Assembly: GCF_001951155.1 (NCBI RefSeq)
Contig: NZ_CP016359.1
Location: forward strand, 62,001-126,000
From: Christiangramia flava JLT2011
GTDB lineage: Bacteria; Bacteroidota; Bacteroidia; Flavobacteriales; Flavobacteriaceae
Length of the DNA stretch: 64,000 nucleotides
Reading direction: 5' to 3'
The notes under the pieces: model-generated
Told to the model about the DNA's origin: nothing
Seen by the model: the letters and a program-made list of their open reading frames with translations, nothing else
Database searches by the model: none
Shown: positions 34,797-44,628 of the stretch, piece after piece
How positions within the stretch are numbered: the first letter of the stretch is position 1
Layout: each line of letters starts with the position of its first letter
Position numbers and translations under genes: made by a program

Positions 34797-35958
34797 AATT
34801 TTTTGAATACTTTGTCAAACACTCCCGAATAGCTGAACCAATTCGATCACGATCTTCATCGCTCAGATTTGAACCACTCGGCAAACATAAACCATTTTGG
34901 AACAACTTCTTGGCAATACCCGTGCCATAAAACGGTGCATCCTGGAATACAGGTTGTAAATGCATCGGTTTCCAAAGAGGTCTGCTTTCAATATTTTCCT
35001 GCTCCAGGTGCAATCTCAATACTTCACGATCAAAACCACATTGCTCCGGATCTACATGAATTACTGTCAACCAGTGATTACTGAAATAATCAGAATTTGG
35101 TGCTTGTTGTACAGTAATTCCTTCAACTTCAGAAAATAAATTTACGTAAAATTCAAACATCTTCCGTCTTTGGGAAACCCTTTCGACGAGTACCTCCATT
35201 TGGCCTCTTCCAATTCCTGCAGAAATATTGCTCAACCTGTAATTAAAACCTATTTTACTGTGTTGATAATGAGGTGCGGCATCACGAGCCTGAGTTGCTC
35301 TAAAAACTGCCTGATCTTTGATCTCTTTCTTTCTCGTAACCAAAGCACCGCCACCTGAAGTGGTAATGATCTTGTTTCCGTTAAAAGAAAGAATAGAATA
35401 ATCTGAAAAAGTTCCGCAGTTCTTGTTTTTATAAGTACTTCCCAATGCCTCTGCACTATCTTCAATTACTGGAATATCATATTTTTTGGAAATTTCCTCA
35501 ATTGCATCAACCTGATAAGGCATTCCATATAGATGAACAGCGATAATCGCTTTAGGCTTTTTACCTTTTTGAATTCTGTCCTGTATCGCATTTTCCAATT
35601 CCAGTGGAGAAATATTCATGGTTTGCTCCTCACTGTCCACAAAAATTGGCGTTGCTCCCTGATACGTAATTGGGTTTGCTGAAGCTGCGAAGGTCATACT
35701 TTGGCAAATCACCTCATCGCCGTGTTCCACTCCCAACAAAACTAAAGCTAAATGTAAGGCCGCGGTGCCTGAACTAAGTGCGGCAACTTCGCATTCCGAC
35801 TTTCCGTCATTTTCCAGGAAAACCTGGATATCTTTTTCAAAACCGGTTACGTTAGGACCGAGTGGGGCAATCCAGTTTTCATCAAATGCGGAATGGATAT
35901 ATTTTAATTCTGTTCCTCCCATATGCGGTGAGGAGAGCCAGATTTTTTCTTTACTCAT
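34789..35958 (-). CDS. pglE: PglE-type UDP-sugar 4-aminotransferase (DegT/DnrJ/EryC1/StrS)
   Basis: I start at ATG 35958 (protein opening MSKEKIWLSSPHMGG) because the family begins there; the longer frame from 36003 adds 15 unlikely residues. The product has 389 residues. The PLP lysine is K196 in SFNGNKIITTSGGG. The enzyme should transfer an amino group from glutamate to the 4-keto sugar made by the PglF-like protein. It overlaps the acetyltransferase gene by 8 bases and the dehydratase gene by 8 bases, so the three are translationally coupled. Confidence 0.88.
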   Translation of the reverse strand: MSKEKIWLSSPHMGGTELKYIHSAFDENWIAPLGPNVTGFEKDIQVFLENDGKSECEVAALSSGTAALHLALVLLGVEHGDEVICQSMTFAASANPITYQGATPIFVDSEEQTMNISPLELENAIQDRIQKGKKPKAIIAVHLYGMPYQVDAIEEISKKYDIPVIEDSAEALGSTYKNKNCGTFSDYSILSFNGNKIITTSGGGALVTRKKEIKDQAVFRATQARDAAPHYQHSKIGFNYRLSNISAGIGRGQMEVLVERVSQRRKMFEFYVNLFSEVEGITVQQAPNSDYFSNHWLTVIHVDPEQCGFDREVLRLHLEQENIESRPLWKPMHLQPVFQDAPFYGTGIAKKLFQNGLCLPSGSNLSDEDRDRIGSAIRECLTKYSKNYG

Positions 35959-36559
35959 CTTCGGTTTTGTTAAATTTAACGATTTTACCAGGATTCCCAA
36001 CAACTACTGCATAATCAGGAACATCTGAAATAATGACGGCTCCAGCTCCAATGGTTGCCCATTTCCCAATCTTCACACCAGGAATAAGTGTCGCTCCTGC
36101 CCCAATATGCGTTCCTTCTCCTATTTTAGCATTGCCGGTTACCACAGCGCCCGGTGAAATATGTACAAAATCTCCTAGAACCGCATCATGTTCCACGATA
36201 GCTCCAGTATTGATAATGCTATGATTACCAATTTGGACATCAGGATGAATAACGGCCATTGCCATTACAACGCTTCCATCTCCAATTTGAATATTTTCTG
36301 AAATATGGGCTTTGGTGTGGATGAGCGCTCTACTGAAATTCACAGAAAGTTTTCGAGAAAGTTTTTGCCTGATCTTGTTGTTGCCAATCGCCAGTACTAC
36401 CTCAGAATTTCCGGCTATCTCAGCAGGTAATTCAACTGAAAAGCCCTGGAAATTTTCAATTTCCGGGTTATCATCAATCACCTGATTTATCTTCAGGTTC
36501 CGACTTTGAAGTATGTCTAACACGACTTTTCCGTGCCCACTTGCCCCGTATAAAATCAT
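35951..36559 (-). CDS. pglD: PglD-type sugar N-acetyltransferase (left-handed beta-helix)
   Basis: The 202-residue protein starts with MILYGASGHGKVVLDIL, the nucleotide-sugar-binding Rossmann-like part of PglD/NeuD proteins. Hexapeptide repeats follow (about 85-190), with DFVHISPGAVVTGNAKIG carrying the catalytic His and acetyl-CoA-binding turns. It should acetylate the 4-amino group to give UDP-N,N'-diacetylbacillosamine. It directly abuts the sugar transferase gene and overlaps the aminotransferase gene. Confidence 0.9.
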   Translation of the reverse strand: MILYGASGHGKVVLDILQSRNLKINQVIDDNPEIENFQGFSVELPAEIAGNSEVVLAIGNNKIRQKLSRKLSVNFSRALIHTKAHISENIQIGDGSVVMAMAVIHPDVQIGNHSIINTGAIVEHDAVLGDFVHISPGAVVTGNAKIGEGTHIGAGATLIPGVKIGKWATIGAGAVIISDVPDYAVVVGNPGKIVKFNKTEDE

Positions 36560-37165
36560 TTAGTTTCTTCCGTTAAATGGCTCTGTTGTAGCCATATTTC
36601 CCGTATTGATTCCTTCGGAAATTAAAACTTTCCTGACTGTCTTAAATAATATCTGCAAATCTACCGAAAAAGAAATATGTTCCACATACCAAATATCGAG
36701 TTCAAATTTCTTTGTCCAGCTAATGGCATTTCTGCCATTCACCTGTGCCCAGCCGGTAATTCCAGGTTTCACTTCGTGCCTTCTCGCCTGCCGCGGCGTG
36801 TAAATGTCCAGGTATTGAGGTAGTAACGGCCGCGGCCCCACTAAACTCATATCCCCTTTAATCACATTTAATAACTGCGGAATTTCATCCATAGATGTTT
36901 TCCGAACAATTCTACCGATCATCGTCAAACGTTCTGCATCGGGTTTCAATTTTCCTGAAGCATCTTTTGCATCAGTCATCGTTTTAAACTTGATGATCTT
37001 GAAAATTCTACCATGTAAACCTGGACGTTGCTGATAGAAAAATGGTGTTCCTTTATTCACGATCGCCAATAACACTGTGAAAACCAGGAATAGCGGACTC
37101 AGTAGTAAAAAACCGATTGAGGCTGCTAAAAAATCGATCAATGGTTTAAAAAAAGAACGATACAT
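36560..37165 (-). CDS. pglC: PglC-type undecaprenyl-phosphate sugar phosphotransferase
   Basis: ATG at 37165 (MYRSFFKPLIDFLAAS) is preferred over the longer TTG frame from 37207, because the monotopic PglC membrane helix begins there. The protein has 201 residues. Motifs GTPFFYQQRPGLHGR, TSMDEIPQLLNVIKGDMSLVG and GPRPLLPQYL, plus VKPGITGWAQVNGRN, are those of the bacterial sugar transferase family. It would load diacetylbacillosamine phosphate on undecaprenyl phosphate to start glycan assembly. The next gene upstream stops 35 bases before this ATG. Confidence 0.93.
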   Translation of the reverse strand: MYRSFFKPLIDFLAASIGFLLLSPLFLVFTVLLAIVNKGTPFFYQQRPGLHGRIFKIIKFKTMTDAKDASGKLKPDAERLTMIGRIVRKTSMDEIPQLLNVIKGDMSLVGPRPLLPQYLDIYTPRQARRHEVKPGITGWAQVNGRNAISWTKKFELDIWYVEHISFSVDLQILFKTVRKVLISEGINTGNMATTEPFNGRN

Positions 37166-37200
37166 GAATGTTGCGTTAAATGCGGTTAGGCGCGGCGAAA

Positions 37201-38382
37201 TTAACAATGTTTCTGAGCCGCTTCTAATTCTTTATATTCTTTTAACAAAATATGCCAAAATTCCTGTCTTTCATAATTCTCAACCATCAGTCTCCTTGAA
37301 TTTTCTGAAAGCTGCTCTCTCGTTTCCGGCCGGGAATATAAGGTAAACATGACGGCTTCCAGAGCCTGGGCATCTTTAACAGGAATAATTATTCCATTTG
37401 TGTCATTTTCCACAATTTCGTTACATCCATTGATATCGGAAACTATTGCCGGTAAATTCATGGCATTTGCCTGCATCACCACATTCGGAAAGCCTTCTCG
37501 GTAACTGGGGAAGGTCAGCACATTAGAAATAGCAAAATACGGTCTTACATCAACCTGGTAGCCAGTTGTAAAGATTTTCGGATGATTTTGAATGAGATCC
37601 AGCGTTAGCTCACTTACCGGGTCAAGATCCTGTTCAAAAGGCCCGACTAATAAAAGACTAACGGAAGGTGTTTTTTTGTGAATTTCTGTGAAGGCAGCTA
37701 CTAGTTCATTAATTCCCTTTTCTTTTACTAAACGTCCCACGAAAATGTAAACGAGATCTTCCTGCGGAATATTTAGATTTTTCCGAAGCTCCACTTTAAA
37801 TTCTGAAGAATATTGAGAAGGATCGAAATAAGTAGTATCGATACCGTTGGAACTACCTTTTCCTAATACTTTAAGTTTTTCCGGAGAAGCATAATCCAGC
37901 TCCAGAATGATCTTCTGAAGCCCAAAAGAATTTGGATATAGGCGAGTGGCGAACCGGTAAGTTAGCTTTTCTACAAAGTCCAGAATTGTTCTTTTTAGAC
38001 CGGAAGTTTCCAAAAGCGGCAGTCCCGCAACAGTATGTAAGCGCAAAGGCACACCGGCTAATTTTGCAGCGGTCATCCCAATAATGCCAGCCTTAGGAGT
38101 GTGAGTATGTACGATTAAAGGTTTTTCTTTTTTCAGAAATCTGTAAAGTTTCAAAAGTGCTTTTAAATCCTGCCATGGGGTTATGGCACGCGTCATTTCT
38201 ACCCAAAAAGTATCGACCTGATTATCCTCTCCGTATTGATCAAGTCGCTCTTTTTCCGCAGCCACAGCGGTCACCACGTAATATTGGTTCATAAAAGTTA
38301 GCTGGCCTTCCAGAAGTTTTTCCAACGACAGCGGAATGGTGGTAATTCTAATGAGTTTCTCTCTATTTCCTTTTTTCTTCAA
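37201..38382 (-). CDS. glycosyltransferase family 4, TTG start
   Basis: This 393-residue protein is a GT4-type glycosyltransferase (GT-B fold). It has an N-terminal IRITTIPLSLEKLLEGQL segment and a C-terminal donor site with GRLVKEKGINELV and PSYREGFPNVVMQA. No ATG exists in frame before the conserved N-terminal block, so TTG at 38382 is the probable start. It overlaps the next upstream gene by 20 bases, suggesting coupling. It is likely to add the second sugar after the PglC-loaded residue, but the donor cannot be predicted. Confidence 0.88.
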   Translation of the reverse strand: MKKKGNREKLIRITTIPLSLEKLLEGQLTFMNQYYVVTAVAAEKERLDQYGEDNQVDTFWVEMTRAITPWQDLKALLKLYRFLKKEKPLIVHTHTPKAGIIGMTAAKLAGVPLRLHTVAGLPLLETSGLKRTILDFVEKLTYRFATRLYPNSFGLQKIILELDYASPEKLKVLGKGSSNGIDTTYFDPSQYSSEFKVELRKNLNIPQEDLVYIFVGRLVKEKGINELVAAFTEIHKKTPSVSLLLVGPFEQDLDPVSELTLDLIQNHPKIFTTGYQVDVRPYFAISNVLTFPSYREGFPNVVMQANAMNLPAIVSDINGCNEIVENDTNGIIIPVKDAQALEAVMFTLYSRPETREQLSENSRRLMVENYERQEFWHILLKEYKELEAAQKHC

Positions 38383-39508
38383 TGTGTTTTGCTATTTTTT
38401 CAGCGTAAGCATTCCAAGAAAATTTTTCCTGTAACTTTTGCTTGACATTAGAATTATTTGACAATTTTTCTCTCAAATTGTCATCATTTTTTATTGAAAT
38501 TATCAAATTTTCCAATTTTTGTTTTTCAGTATTGATTAATACGTCCTCTCCATTTTTAAATTCCTGTCTCACAAATGGAATATCTGGCGCGATCACAGGA
38601 ATCCCTACTGCTAAATATTCCATCAACTTCAGTGGATGCATATAACTATTTGCCGAATGATGCACGGCGAGATCAAAGCAGTTCAAATGTTCGTTAATTT
38701 CTTCAAATGGAATAAAGCCCTTTAATAGAACTTGATCAGTTAATTCCAGAAATTCTACTTGATTTTGAAGATCTAAAAAGCCCGGCCCGCTTCCAATAAT
38801 GACCAACTTTATACTTTTGTCCTCCATACTAATATTTTCAATTGCTAGAAGTAATTCTGATAAGTTCTTGTGATTATCGATAGTACCAATATATCCGAGT
38901 ATAAAATCATTTTCAGGATATTGCAGCTTTTGTCTAAGATTTGTTTTATCCAAAGGGTGGAACTTCGATAGATCAACTCCATTAGCAATAACAATATCTC
39001 TATTGACAGAAACGTGATCTCCCATAATCATCTTCCTGCTTTCTTCCGTGACAAAAATATTTAAATCAGCACAACCGTAGGCTTTTCTCTCCCATTTCTT
39101 AAACGTTCTTTTAAAAATTATTTTGCTAAAAGATTCATCAAAATGAGAACCATTAATTTGAGTACATATAGTTATTTGAGGAAATAATTTCTTAACCTTT
39201 CTAATTTGTAAAAAATTAGAATCCATTTGCATTATTAGAACCTCAGGCTTATAAGAATTTAGAGTTTCCAGTAGATCATTAAGGTATAGATTGTTCCGTC
39301 GGAAAAAGGATAAAACCTGGAAGAGCCCATTTCTCTTAATCAAATTCTTCCAATTACTCTTTTGATTTTTAGTACTTTTAACTTCAGTCTCGGGAAAAAT
39401 TCTGACTTCATAATTCGGAATTTCTTTAAGATGACTAAAGAATTCCCTGGATTGAACTCTCCCGCCATGTTGAGAGTAATAAGCCGTGCTGTAGTATAGG
39501 ATTTTCAT
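38363..39508 (-). CDS. glycosyltransferase family 4
   Basis: The 381-residue protein has a GT-B fold. It opens MKILYYSTAYYSQHGGRVQSREF, where YSQHGGR resembles the acceptor-domain loop. The donor-domain motifs are LGYIGTIDNHKNLSELL and an EYLAVGIPVIAPD segment. The donor and linkage are unknown. Its 3' end overlaps the following gene by 20 bases, and 6 bases separate it from the GT2 gene upstream, so it is part of the same transcript. Confidence 0.87.
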   Translation of the reverse strand: MKILYYSTAYYSQHGGRVQSREFFSHLKEIPNYEVRIFPETEVKSTKNQKSNWKNLIKRNGLFQVLSFFRRNNLYLNDLLETLNSYKPEVLIMQMDSNFLQIRKVKKLFPQITICTQINGSHFDESFSKIIFKRTFKKWERKAYGCADLNIFVTEESRKMIMGDHVSVNRDIVIANGVDLSKFHPLDKTNLRQKLQYPENDFILGYIGTIDNHKNLSELLLAIENISMEDKSIKLVIIGSGPGFLDLQNQVEFLELTDQVLLKGFIPFEEINEHLNCFDLAVHHSANSYMHPLKLMEYLAVGIPVIAPDIPFVRQEFKNGEDVLINTEKQKLENLIISIKNDDNLREKLSNNSNVKQKLQEKFSWNAYAEKIAKHIEEKRK

Positions 39509-39514
39509 CGACTT

Positions 39515-40435
39515 CTAGATCTTTAAGAAATTAATCAATTTCCCAGAAACAAATTGGAATAAGGCCTGATAAGTTAATCGAGCATTTATAATTCCATGCT
39601 TCCATCCAAATTTAAAGGACACCAACATTTTCATCAAAGATTTAATAAGCAAAAATATTACTGCAAAAATGAACTGATTCCTCCAGTAAATTATCAGCAA
39701 ATTTCTTAATGAATAAAAATTTCTGTGAAGTTTTGTTTGGTCTCCAAAACTGGATCCTGATGGCCGGTAATGTGTGCGGATATCACCATAATTCTTTCTT
39801 ATTTCGAGCCATGTTTTAGCATCGGTATATGATTTAAAACCAATGGTACCGGCTTTTAAACTCATGTCCAAATCTTCAAAAGAAAAAAATAAACTAGCAT
39901 CCGGCAAAATTCCTTTTTTGACAATTTCCGCATTTACCAGCAGCGTTTGCCCTCCGGCAACTACATCAATTTCAGCAATTTCTTTCCCCTCTAATTCCTG
40001 ATTGCTCATGGACCGGATACGACCGGTAATTTTATTAAATTTACCGCCCTTTCCGCAAAACATACCAATAGATTCTCCGGCTCGCTGCAATTCTTCAATG
40101 CATTCAAAAAATCTTCTGAAAACTGTTTCATCACGAGGCGGATTATTATCATCTCCCCAGTAGATCCAGTCATAACCTTCAGCAGATAGTTTTTCAAGAC
40201 CTATCTTGCTACCGCCGGCTGGACCAGAATTATATCCAACGCGGTAATATTCTAAATTTTCGTATCCCAGCTTTTCAATAGCTTCTTTGGTGACATCAGA
40301 TTCACTATTGTCTACAACCAGTATTTTTTCCGGAGGGAAAGACTGCTCATTTATTTTAGTAATGGTATTTCCTATAATCTCCGGGCGATTATAAGTGATA
40401 ATAAAAGCAGCAAATTGATTGGTAGTTATTTTCAC
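39515..40435 (-). CDS. glycosyltransferase family 2, GTG start
   Basis: A 306-residue GT2 protein with an N-terminal GT-A domain. FIITYNRPE starts the nucleotide-binding part, GWN-like features are replaced by NSGPAGGSKIG, and the DXD-type motif appears as YWGDDNNPP. These resemble the rhamnosyl/galactofuranosyl group of GT2. The C-terminal part contains a hydrophobic, amphipathic segment (about 250-270). GTG at 40435 overlaps the stop of the ABC exporter gene by 4 bases (GTGA), which supports this unusual start. The donor is unknown. Confidence 0.85.
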   Translation of the reverse strand: MKITTNQFAAFIITYNRPEIIGNTITKINEQSFPPEKILVVDNSESDVTKEAIEKLGYENLEYYRVGYNSGPAGGSKIGLEKLSAEGYDWIYWGDDNNPPRDETVFRRFFECIEELQRAGESIGMFCGKGGKFNKITGRIRSMSNQELEGKEIAEIDVVAGGQTLLVNAEIVKKGILPDASLFFSFEDLDMSLKAGTIGFKSYTDAKTWLEIRKNYGDIRTHYRPSGSSFGDQTKLHRNFYSLRNLLIIYWRNQFIFAVIFLLIKSLMKMLVSFKFGWKHGIINARLTYQALFQFVSGKLINFLKI

Positions 40436-42222
40436 AGTTCCTGTAATTCTACCATTTTTCGGAAATCCTCATTGTTTTCCAACAAGCTTCGATAATCACC
40501 AATCGCTGCAATTTCCCCTTTTTTCAGTAAAATAATGCGATCAGCCATTTTTACGGTAGATAATCGATGAGCTACGATCACGAAGGTAAATTCTCCTTTC
40601 AAGGAAAATAAATTGGTCTGGATTTCATTTTCTGTTTCGCTATCAAGATTCGAGGTTGCCTCATCCATAAAAATAATCTCAGCGTCTTTGTAAAGTTCCC
40701 TGGCAATGGCTAGCCTTTGCTTTTGTCCACCGCTTACATTTAAGCCGTTATACCCTAAAAGCGTATCCTCTTTCTGCGGCAAATTCTGAATAAATGTGTC
40801 AATGGCAGATTTCTTACATATCTTACGGAATCGCTCCAGATTGGTGTCATTCTTCTGGTCCCAGAAGCTGATATTGTTGAAGATTGTATCGTTGAAAATG
40901 ACCGGGTCCTGGACAATGTAGCCAGTTTTTTCGCGGAAGGAATCAAATTTAAATTCTTTGAAATTGACAGTATCAATTAGATAGCTTCCCTTTCCAGGCA
41001 TCAAAATTCCGGCAAGAATGTTCAGCAAGGTACTTTTTCCGGCTCCGCTTTCCCCAACAATCGCTACCGTCTCATTCTTTTTAATTTCAAGGCTGATATT
41101 ATTCAATATGGGTGGGGAATCCTCATAAGCAAATTGAACCCCTTCCAATTTAAGCTGCTGCTGAAAATGGAAAAAATCACGACTCCCTGAATTTTCCGGG
41201 TTCTGATATAATTCCTCCAAAAAACTCGTAAGATTCTGAAGGCTTCCGGAAACACCTAAAAACGCATTCCACTGCTCCTGAATGGCTATGTAATAAGTTA
41301 TGGAACGGTAGAGCAGCAACAAACTGAGTAAAATACTGGCAAACGGACTTTCGAAAAATTGAATGAAAATGACAATTGCCGCAAAAACGATGAGGATGGT
41401 GAACGGTTCCCTGATCCCGCTGATAAAGGCTTCTACTATTCCCAGTCGTAATTGGTATTTTTCCAGTTCTTTGATCTTAACTTTCAGGCGCTTGGCGTAT
41501 GCACGAGCTTTTCCCGTTGCCTTTAAATAATGAAAACTATTGATCTTCTGCATTAGAAGTCCCTGAAATTCATTGCTTTCCGATGAAAATTTAGCCGAAT
41601 AGAACTTGGTTCTTTTGTAAAAGAAGGTGAACACCAGATTGAGCAACACACCGCCTATCAAAACGATAAATGAAAACCAGAACGAATTATACATGGCTAA
41701 AACCAGGTAAACCGCGACTAAAACAAAATAATGTATCGTTCTGAAGTAGCGTCCGTAAGCCAAACTTACACGATTGACCTCATTTCCGAGAATATTCTGA
41801 ATTCTTCCGGTATCTGCTTTTACAAAATGCTGATAATCGTACTGGCTTAGCAGAAATATACTGCGATCCCTGATTTTCCGCATAAAAATTTGTTGAGTCC
41901 AAACGCGGAAAAAAATATCGATGAATTTAAAGATACCTTTTAGACTGAACAGGATAAGGATCAGCAGAAAAACATTCCGAAGATTTAGATCAAACTGAAA
42001 ATTCTCCAGCAAAAACTGACTATACCGATCCAGTTCAGTCCCTGTTTCAACCGATTCTCCAAACGCCAGTTTGATCAGCGGAATGAATAGTGCCAGACCT
42101 ACTCCATCAAAAACCCCCATCAATAAACTCAGAATAATACCGATGAAGACTTTTATCCCCAGGTAACGATAAAAGAATCTGAAATAATGAAAATATTGTT
42201 GCGGTCTCTTAAATGGGATCAT
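40432..42222 (-). CDS. PglK/MsbA-like ABC exporter, fused permease and ATPase (copy 1)
   Basis: The 596-residue half transporter has about six membrane helices in the first 330 residues and an ATPase domain after them. Walker A is GESGAGKST, the signature is NVSGGQKQR and Walker B is IIFMDEATSNLD, so it should hydrolyse ATP as a homodimer. Full-length resemblance to the second exporter at 58790-60583 marks them as paralogs. In a locus with Pgl-type sugar genes, a PglK-like lipid-linked-oligosaccharide flippase is the best guess; lipid A or peptide export is less likely. The GT2 gene overlaps its end. Confidence 0.88.
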   Translation of the reverse strand: MIPFKRPQQYFHYFRFFYRYLGIKVFIGIILSLLMGVFDGVGLALFIPLIKLAFGESVETGTELDRYSQFLLENFQFDLNLRNVFLLILILFSLKGIFKFIDIFFRVWTQQIFMRKIRDRSIFLLSQYDYQHFVKADTGRIQNILGNEVNRVSLAYGRYFRTIHYFVLVAVYLVLAMYNSFWFSFIVLIGGVLLNLVFTFFYKRTKFYSAKFSSESNEFQGLLMQKINSFHYLKATGKARAYAKRLKVKIKELEKYQLRLGIVEAFISGIREPFTILIVFAAIVIFIQFFESPFASILLSLLLLYRSITYYIAIQEQWNAFLGVSGSLQNLTSFLEELYQNPENSGSRDFFHFQQQLKLEGVQFAYEDSPPILNNISLEIKKNETVAIVGESGAGKSTLLNILAGILMPGKGSYLIDTVNFKEFKFDSFREKTGYIVQDPVIFNDTIFNNISFWDQKNDTNLERFRKICKKSAIDTFIQNLPQKEDTLLGYNGLNVSGGQKQRLAIARELYKDAEIIFMDEATSNLDSETENEIQTNLFSLKGEFTFVIVAHRLSTVKMADRIILLKKGEIAAIGDYRSLLENNEDFRKMVELQEL

Positions 42223-42296
42223 TCAAAGCAGATCTTAACTTCTTTTCAAATCTACATAATTTAAAGAGACCAGATACCTCTATAGATTTGGGTTTA

Positions 42297-43493
42297 TTAT
42301 TTATTTACCACTTCGGCTTTTTTTCTGGCAGGAATGCCATTACTGTGAGCCTGGAAGTAATACACGACAAATAATAAGAAATACATGATCATGGACTTTT
42401 GACGTATCATGATTCCGAGATTGGACATAATAAAAGTCATGGCCAGTGAGGTACCCAAAAAAAGAACCATACTCATCTTCACATTGGAATTGGCGGATTT
42501 CCAGAATTTGAAAAAGTCTAATTTGAAAAGACGGGAGAATAAAATGATGTATACCAAATTTTCAATAGACACGAAAACTCCTAAAATTCCCGGTGCATCA
42601 AAAAATAAAGGTCGAAACCAAAAAGAACATACTTTTTCCAAGATGCTGTAATTAGCCATATGCAGACCAGAAGTAGCCTCACTTAAATCCCCAGATCTCT
42701 TGGAAGCAAATGCCAAAAAATCCTGGATAAGATTATTAGAATCTGATAATTTAACAACACCTAAAATTTTATCCTGAAGCAGGAATAGACTGGCAACCAG
42801 AATCAAAATCCCACCCAGTTTAACCTTCAAAGGCAATTGGTTTTTACCAAAAAAGACTCCGTACAGCAGCGCTAATACCAGAAAAAAGAAAATATGAGGT
42901 CTTACTGCAAACACCAAGATTGCCGCAAATGCCATTGGTAATATGCGTTTCTCAGGTTTATTCAAAGTATAGGCAAATAACATCAATCCCGAAAAGATAA
43001 TAGCTCCTTTCCCTAGGGATGCGGACCAGAAATGCATATTGGGGAGAAAAAGAATAAGGGTTAAGAGATTGATGTTTTTGAATATTGTAACCTTGAGATT
43101 AATATTTTCTTTGAAAAACAGGTAAGCGAAAAGAAACCCTAAAAACCCTATCCAGGTAAATAATAACATCATCATTTCATAACTGAAATTCAGGTAGTTT
43201 ATAAATGGATAGGATATGAACTTAATAAAAGAAGTCTCAGTGCCAAGAAAATGCTCCCAGCTCTTACTTGTGGATAAAGTACTTGAAAAATATTTCTTAC
43301 TGTCAGACGGGTTTGATAAAGCATACAAATAGTAGATCAATCCAAATAGGAGGTGATAAACGTAAACGCACCACATCATATCCTTGGAAAAGAAATCAAA
43401 TTTTTTCTCGAAATAGGAAAAAATGTTCCTGGTTACCAGGAATAATCCGGCAAACAATAATAAAAATTGAATGTAGGGTAAAATCAAATCCAA
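42297..43493 (-). CDS. polytopic membrane protein, possible polysaccharide polymerase (copy 1), TTG start
   Basis: This 398-residue protein has about ten hydrophobic segments and no recognised enzyme domain. It is clearly paralogous to 44625-45833, with shared blocks such as SYPFINYLNFSYEMMM, GFLGFLFAYLFF and LPNMHFWSASLGKG, and a conserved RPH in the middle. Membrane proteins of this shape in polysaccharide loci are often Wzy/EpsG-like polymerases, so I infer that role. No ATG exists in frame, and the TTG at 43493 aligns with the ATG of the paralog. It is followed by the ABC exporter gene after 74 bases. Confidence 0.7.
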   Translation of the reverse strand: MDLILPYIQFLLLFAGLFLVTRNIFSYFEKKFDFFSKDMMWCVYVYHLLFGLIYYLYALSNPSDSKKYFSSTLSTSKSWEHFLGTETSFIKFISYPFINYLNFSYEMMMLLFTWIGFLGFLFAYLFFKENINLKVTIFKNINLLTLILFLPNMHFWSASLGKGAIIFSGLMLFAYTLNKPEKRILPMAFAAILVFAVRPHIFFFLVLALLYGVFFGKNQLPLKVKLGGILILVASLFLLQDKILGVVKLSDSNNLIQDFLAFASKRSGDLSEATSGLHMANYSILEKVCSFWFRPLFFDAPGILGVFVSIENLVYIILFSRLFKLDFFKFWKSANSNVKMSMVLFLGTSLAMTFIMSNLGIMIRQKSMIMYFLLFVVYYFQAHSNGIPARKKAEVVNK

Positions 43494-43644
43494 ATCTTTC
43501 GCAATTTTTTACGAATAGATTCTAATTTTAGACCAAAATAGAAATTTGATTAATTGTTGCTATATGTAACAAATTCATGCTGAATTCTCAATAAATTTAC
43601 TAAATATTACGAATTACTGAGCTATTGTGAAGTTCTAGGGAAAT

Positions 43645-44628
43645 TTAAGACTCCACAGTTTTGTGGAAATGTTGAGCAGCCAAATGAATTTCTTCCATAT
43701 TTGCGGATTGCATTCCGAATTTACTTTGACATTCTTTAAAATGAGTAATAATTTCTTTCAGTTCCAACAAACTTTCATTTGGAAAATCACCGAAATTATG
43801 AGGATGCCACCAAAGATGGAAAATTTCATCATTTTTTGCAGCGTAAGACATTTCAGATTTAATTCTATCCAAGCGAATAGAATTGAATTTTGAAGAATGA
43901 GGCCGCAAAAATCTACTTGCTTTTTGAAGAGATATCTGGTTGTTGTAGAATTCTATTTCCGAAATGTGATACGATTTATCTTTCGGCCCTATATAAGCAT
44001 CTCCAGATCGAAAGATTTTATTCAGTAATCCGTCTGACTGAACATCGTTCCAATACCAGTTTGTAGGATTGATCCTAACCGAGTGTATTCCTAAATCCTG
44101 GCAAACCTTAAGGTATTTCTCATTAAATTGATTTCTGGGAAACACTAGAGATTTAATCGCACATCCTTTCCCGGCTGCTAAATCGATAGCTAATTTGAGA
44201 TCAACACGGAACTCTTCCAGGCTTTGACCTTCTTCCAAGCAGTAATAATGAGAGTAAGTATGGGTGCCAATTTCCTGGCCAGGAGTAGAATAGATTTGAT
44301 CAAGCAATTCTGGAGCAAAACACAATTCCTCAGGAAGGTTCGAATTATTTAATTTATAGGAATAGGGTGATAATTTTTTATTAATATAAGAAGGTACTTC
44401 AGTTGGATTGTGCTGCGACCATTCTTCCCAATCCGCATTAAACAACATTCCTACACTCGCCCAAGTACAGTTAATTTCGTTATCCTTGAATAACTTCAAC
44501 AGTTGAGGAATAACTTTTCGGGTATTGTGAAAATATTGATGCTTTTGGCGAAAATCTACTTTATCAAATACGCCCCAGAGTAATTCGAAGTCAAGAGATA
44601 TGACTAGATAAGAATTCAAATTCGTCAT
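43645..44628 (-). CDS. polysaccharide deacetylase (NodB-like, CE4)
   Basis: The 327-residue protein begins LVISLDFELLWGVFD, the catalytic-acid region of NodB-type enzymes. GTHTYSHYY supplies the metal-binding His pair and HLWWHPHNFG the C-terminal catalytic His. No signal peptide is visible, so it is probably cytoplasmic and acts on a nucleotide- or lipid-linked sugar intermediate, or on a substrate at the inner face of the membrane. It overlaps the upstream membrane-protein gene by 4 bases (ATGA) and is separated from the other membrane paralog by 151 bases. Confidence 0.85.
   Translation of the reverse strand: MTNLNSYLVISLDFELLWGVFDKVDFRQKHQYFHNTRKVIPQLLKLFKDNEINCTWASVGMLFNADWEEWSQHNPTEVPSYINKKLSPYSYKLNNSNLPEELCFAPELLDQIYSTPGQEIGTHTYSHYYCLEEGQSLEEFRVDLKLAIDLAAGKGCAIKSLVFPRNQFNEKYLKVCQDLGIHSVRINPTNWYWNDVQSDGLLNKIFRSGDAYIGPKDKSYHISEIEFYNNQISLQKASRFLRPHSSKFNSIRLDRIKSEMSYAAKNDEIFHLWWHPHNFGDFPNESLLELKEIITHFKECQSKFGMQSANMEEIHLAAQHFHKTVES

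Noticed and set aside
43494..43644. Possible mobile-element border in the gap by the deacetylase
   Set aside because: No inverted repeats, transposase remnant or target duplication found.
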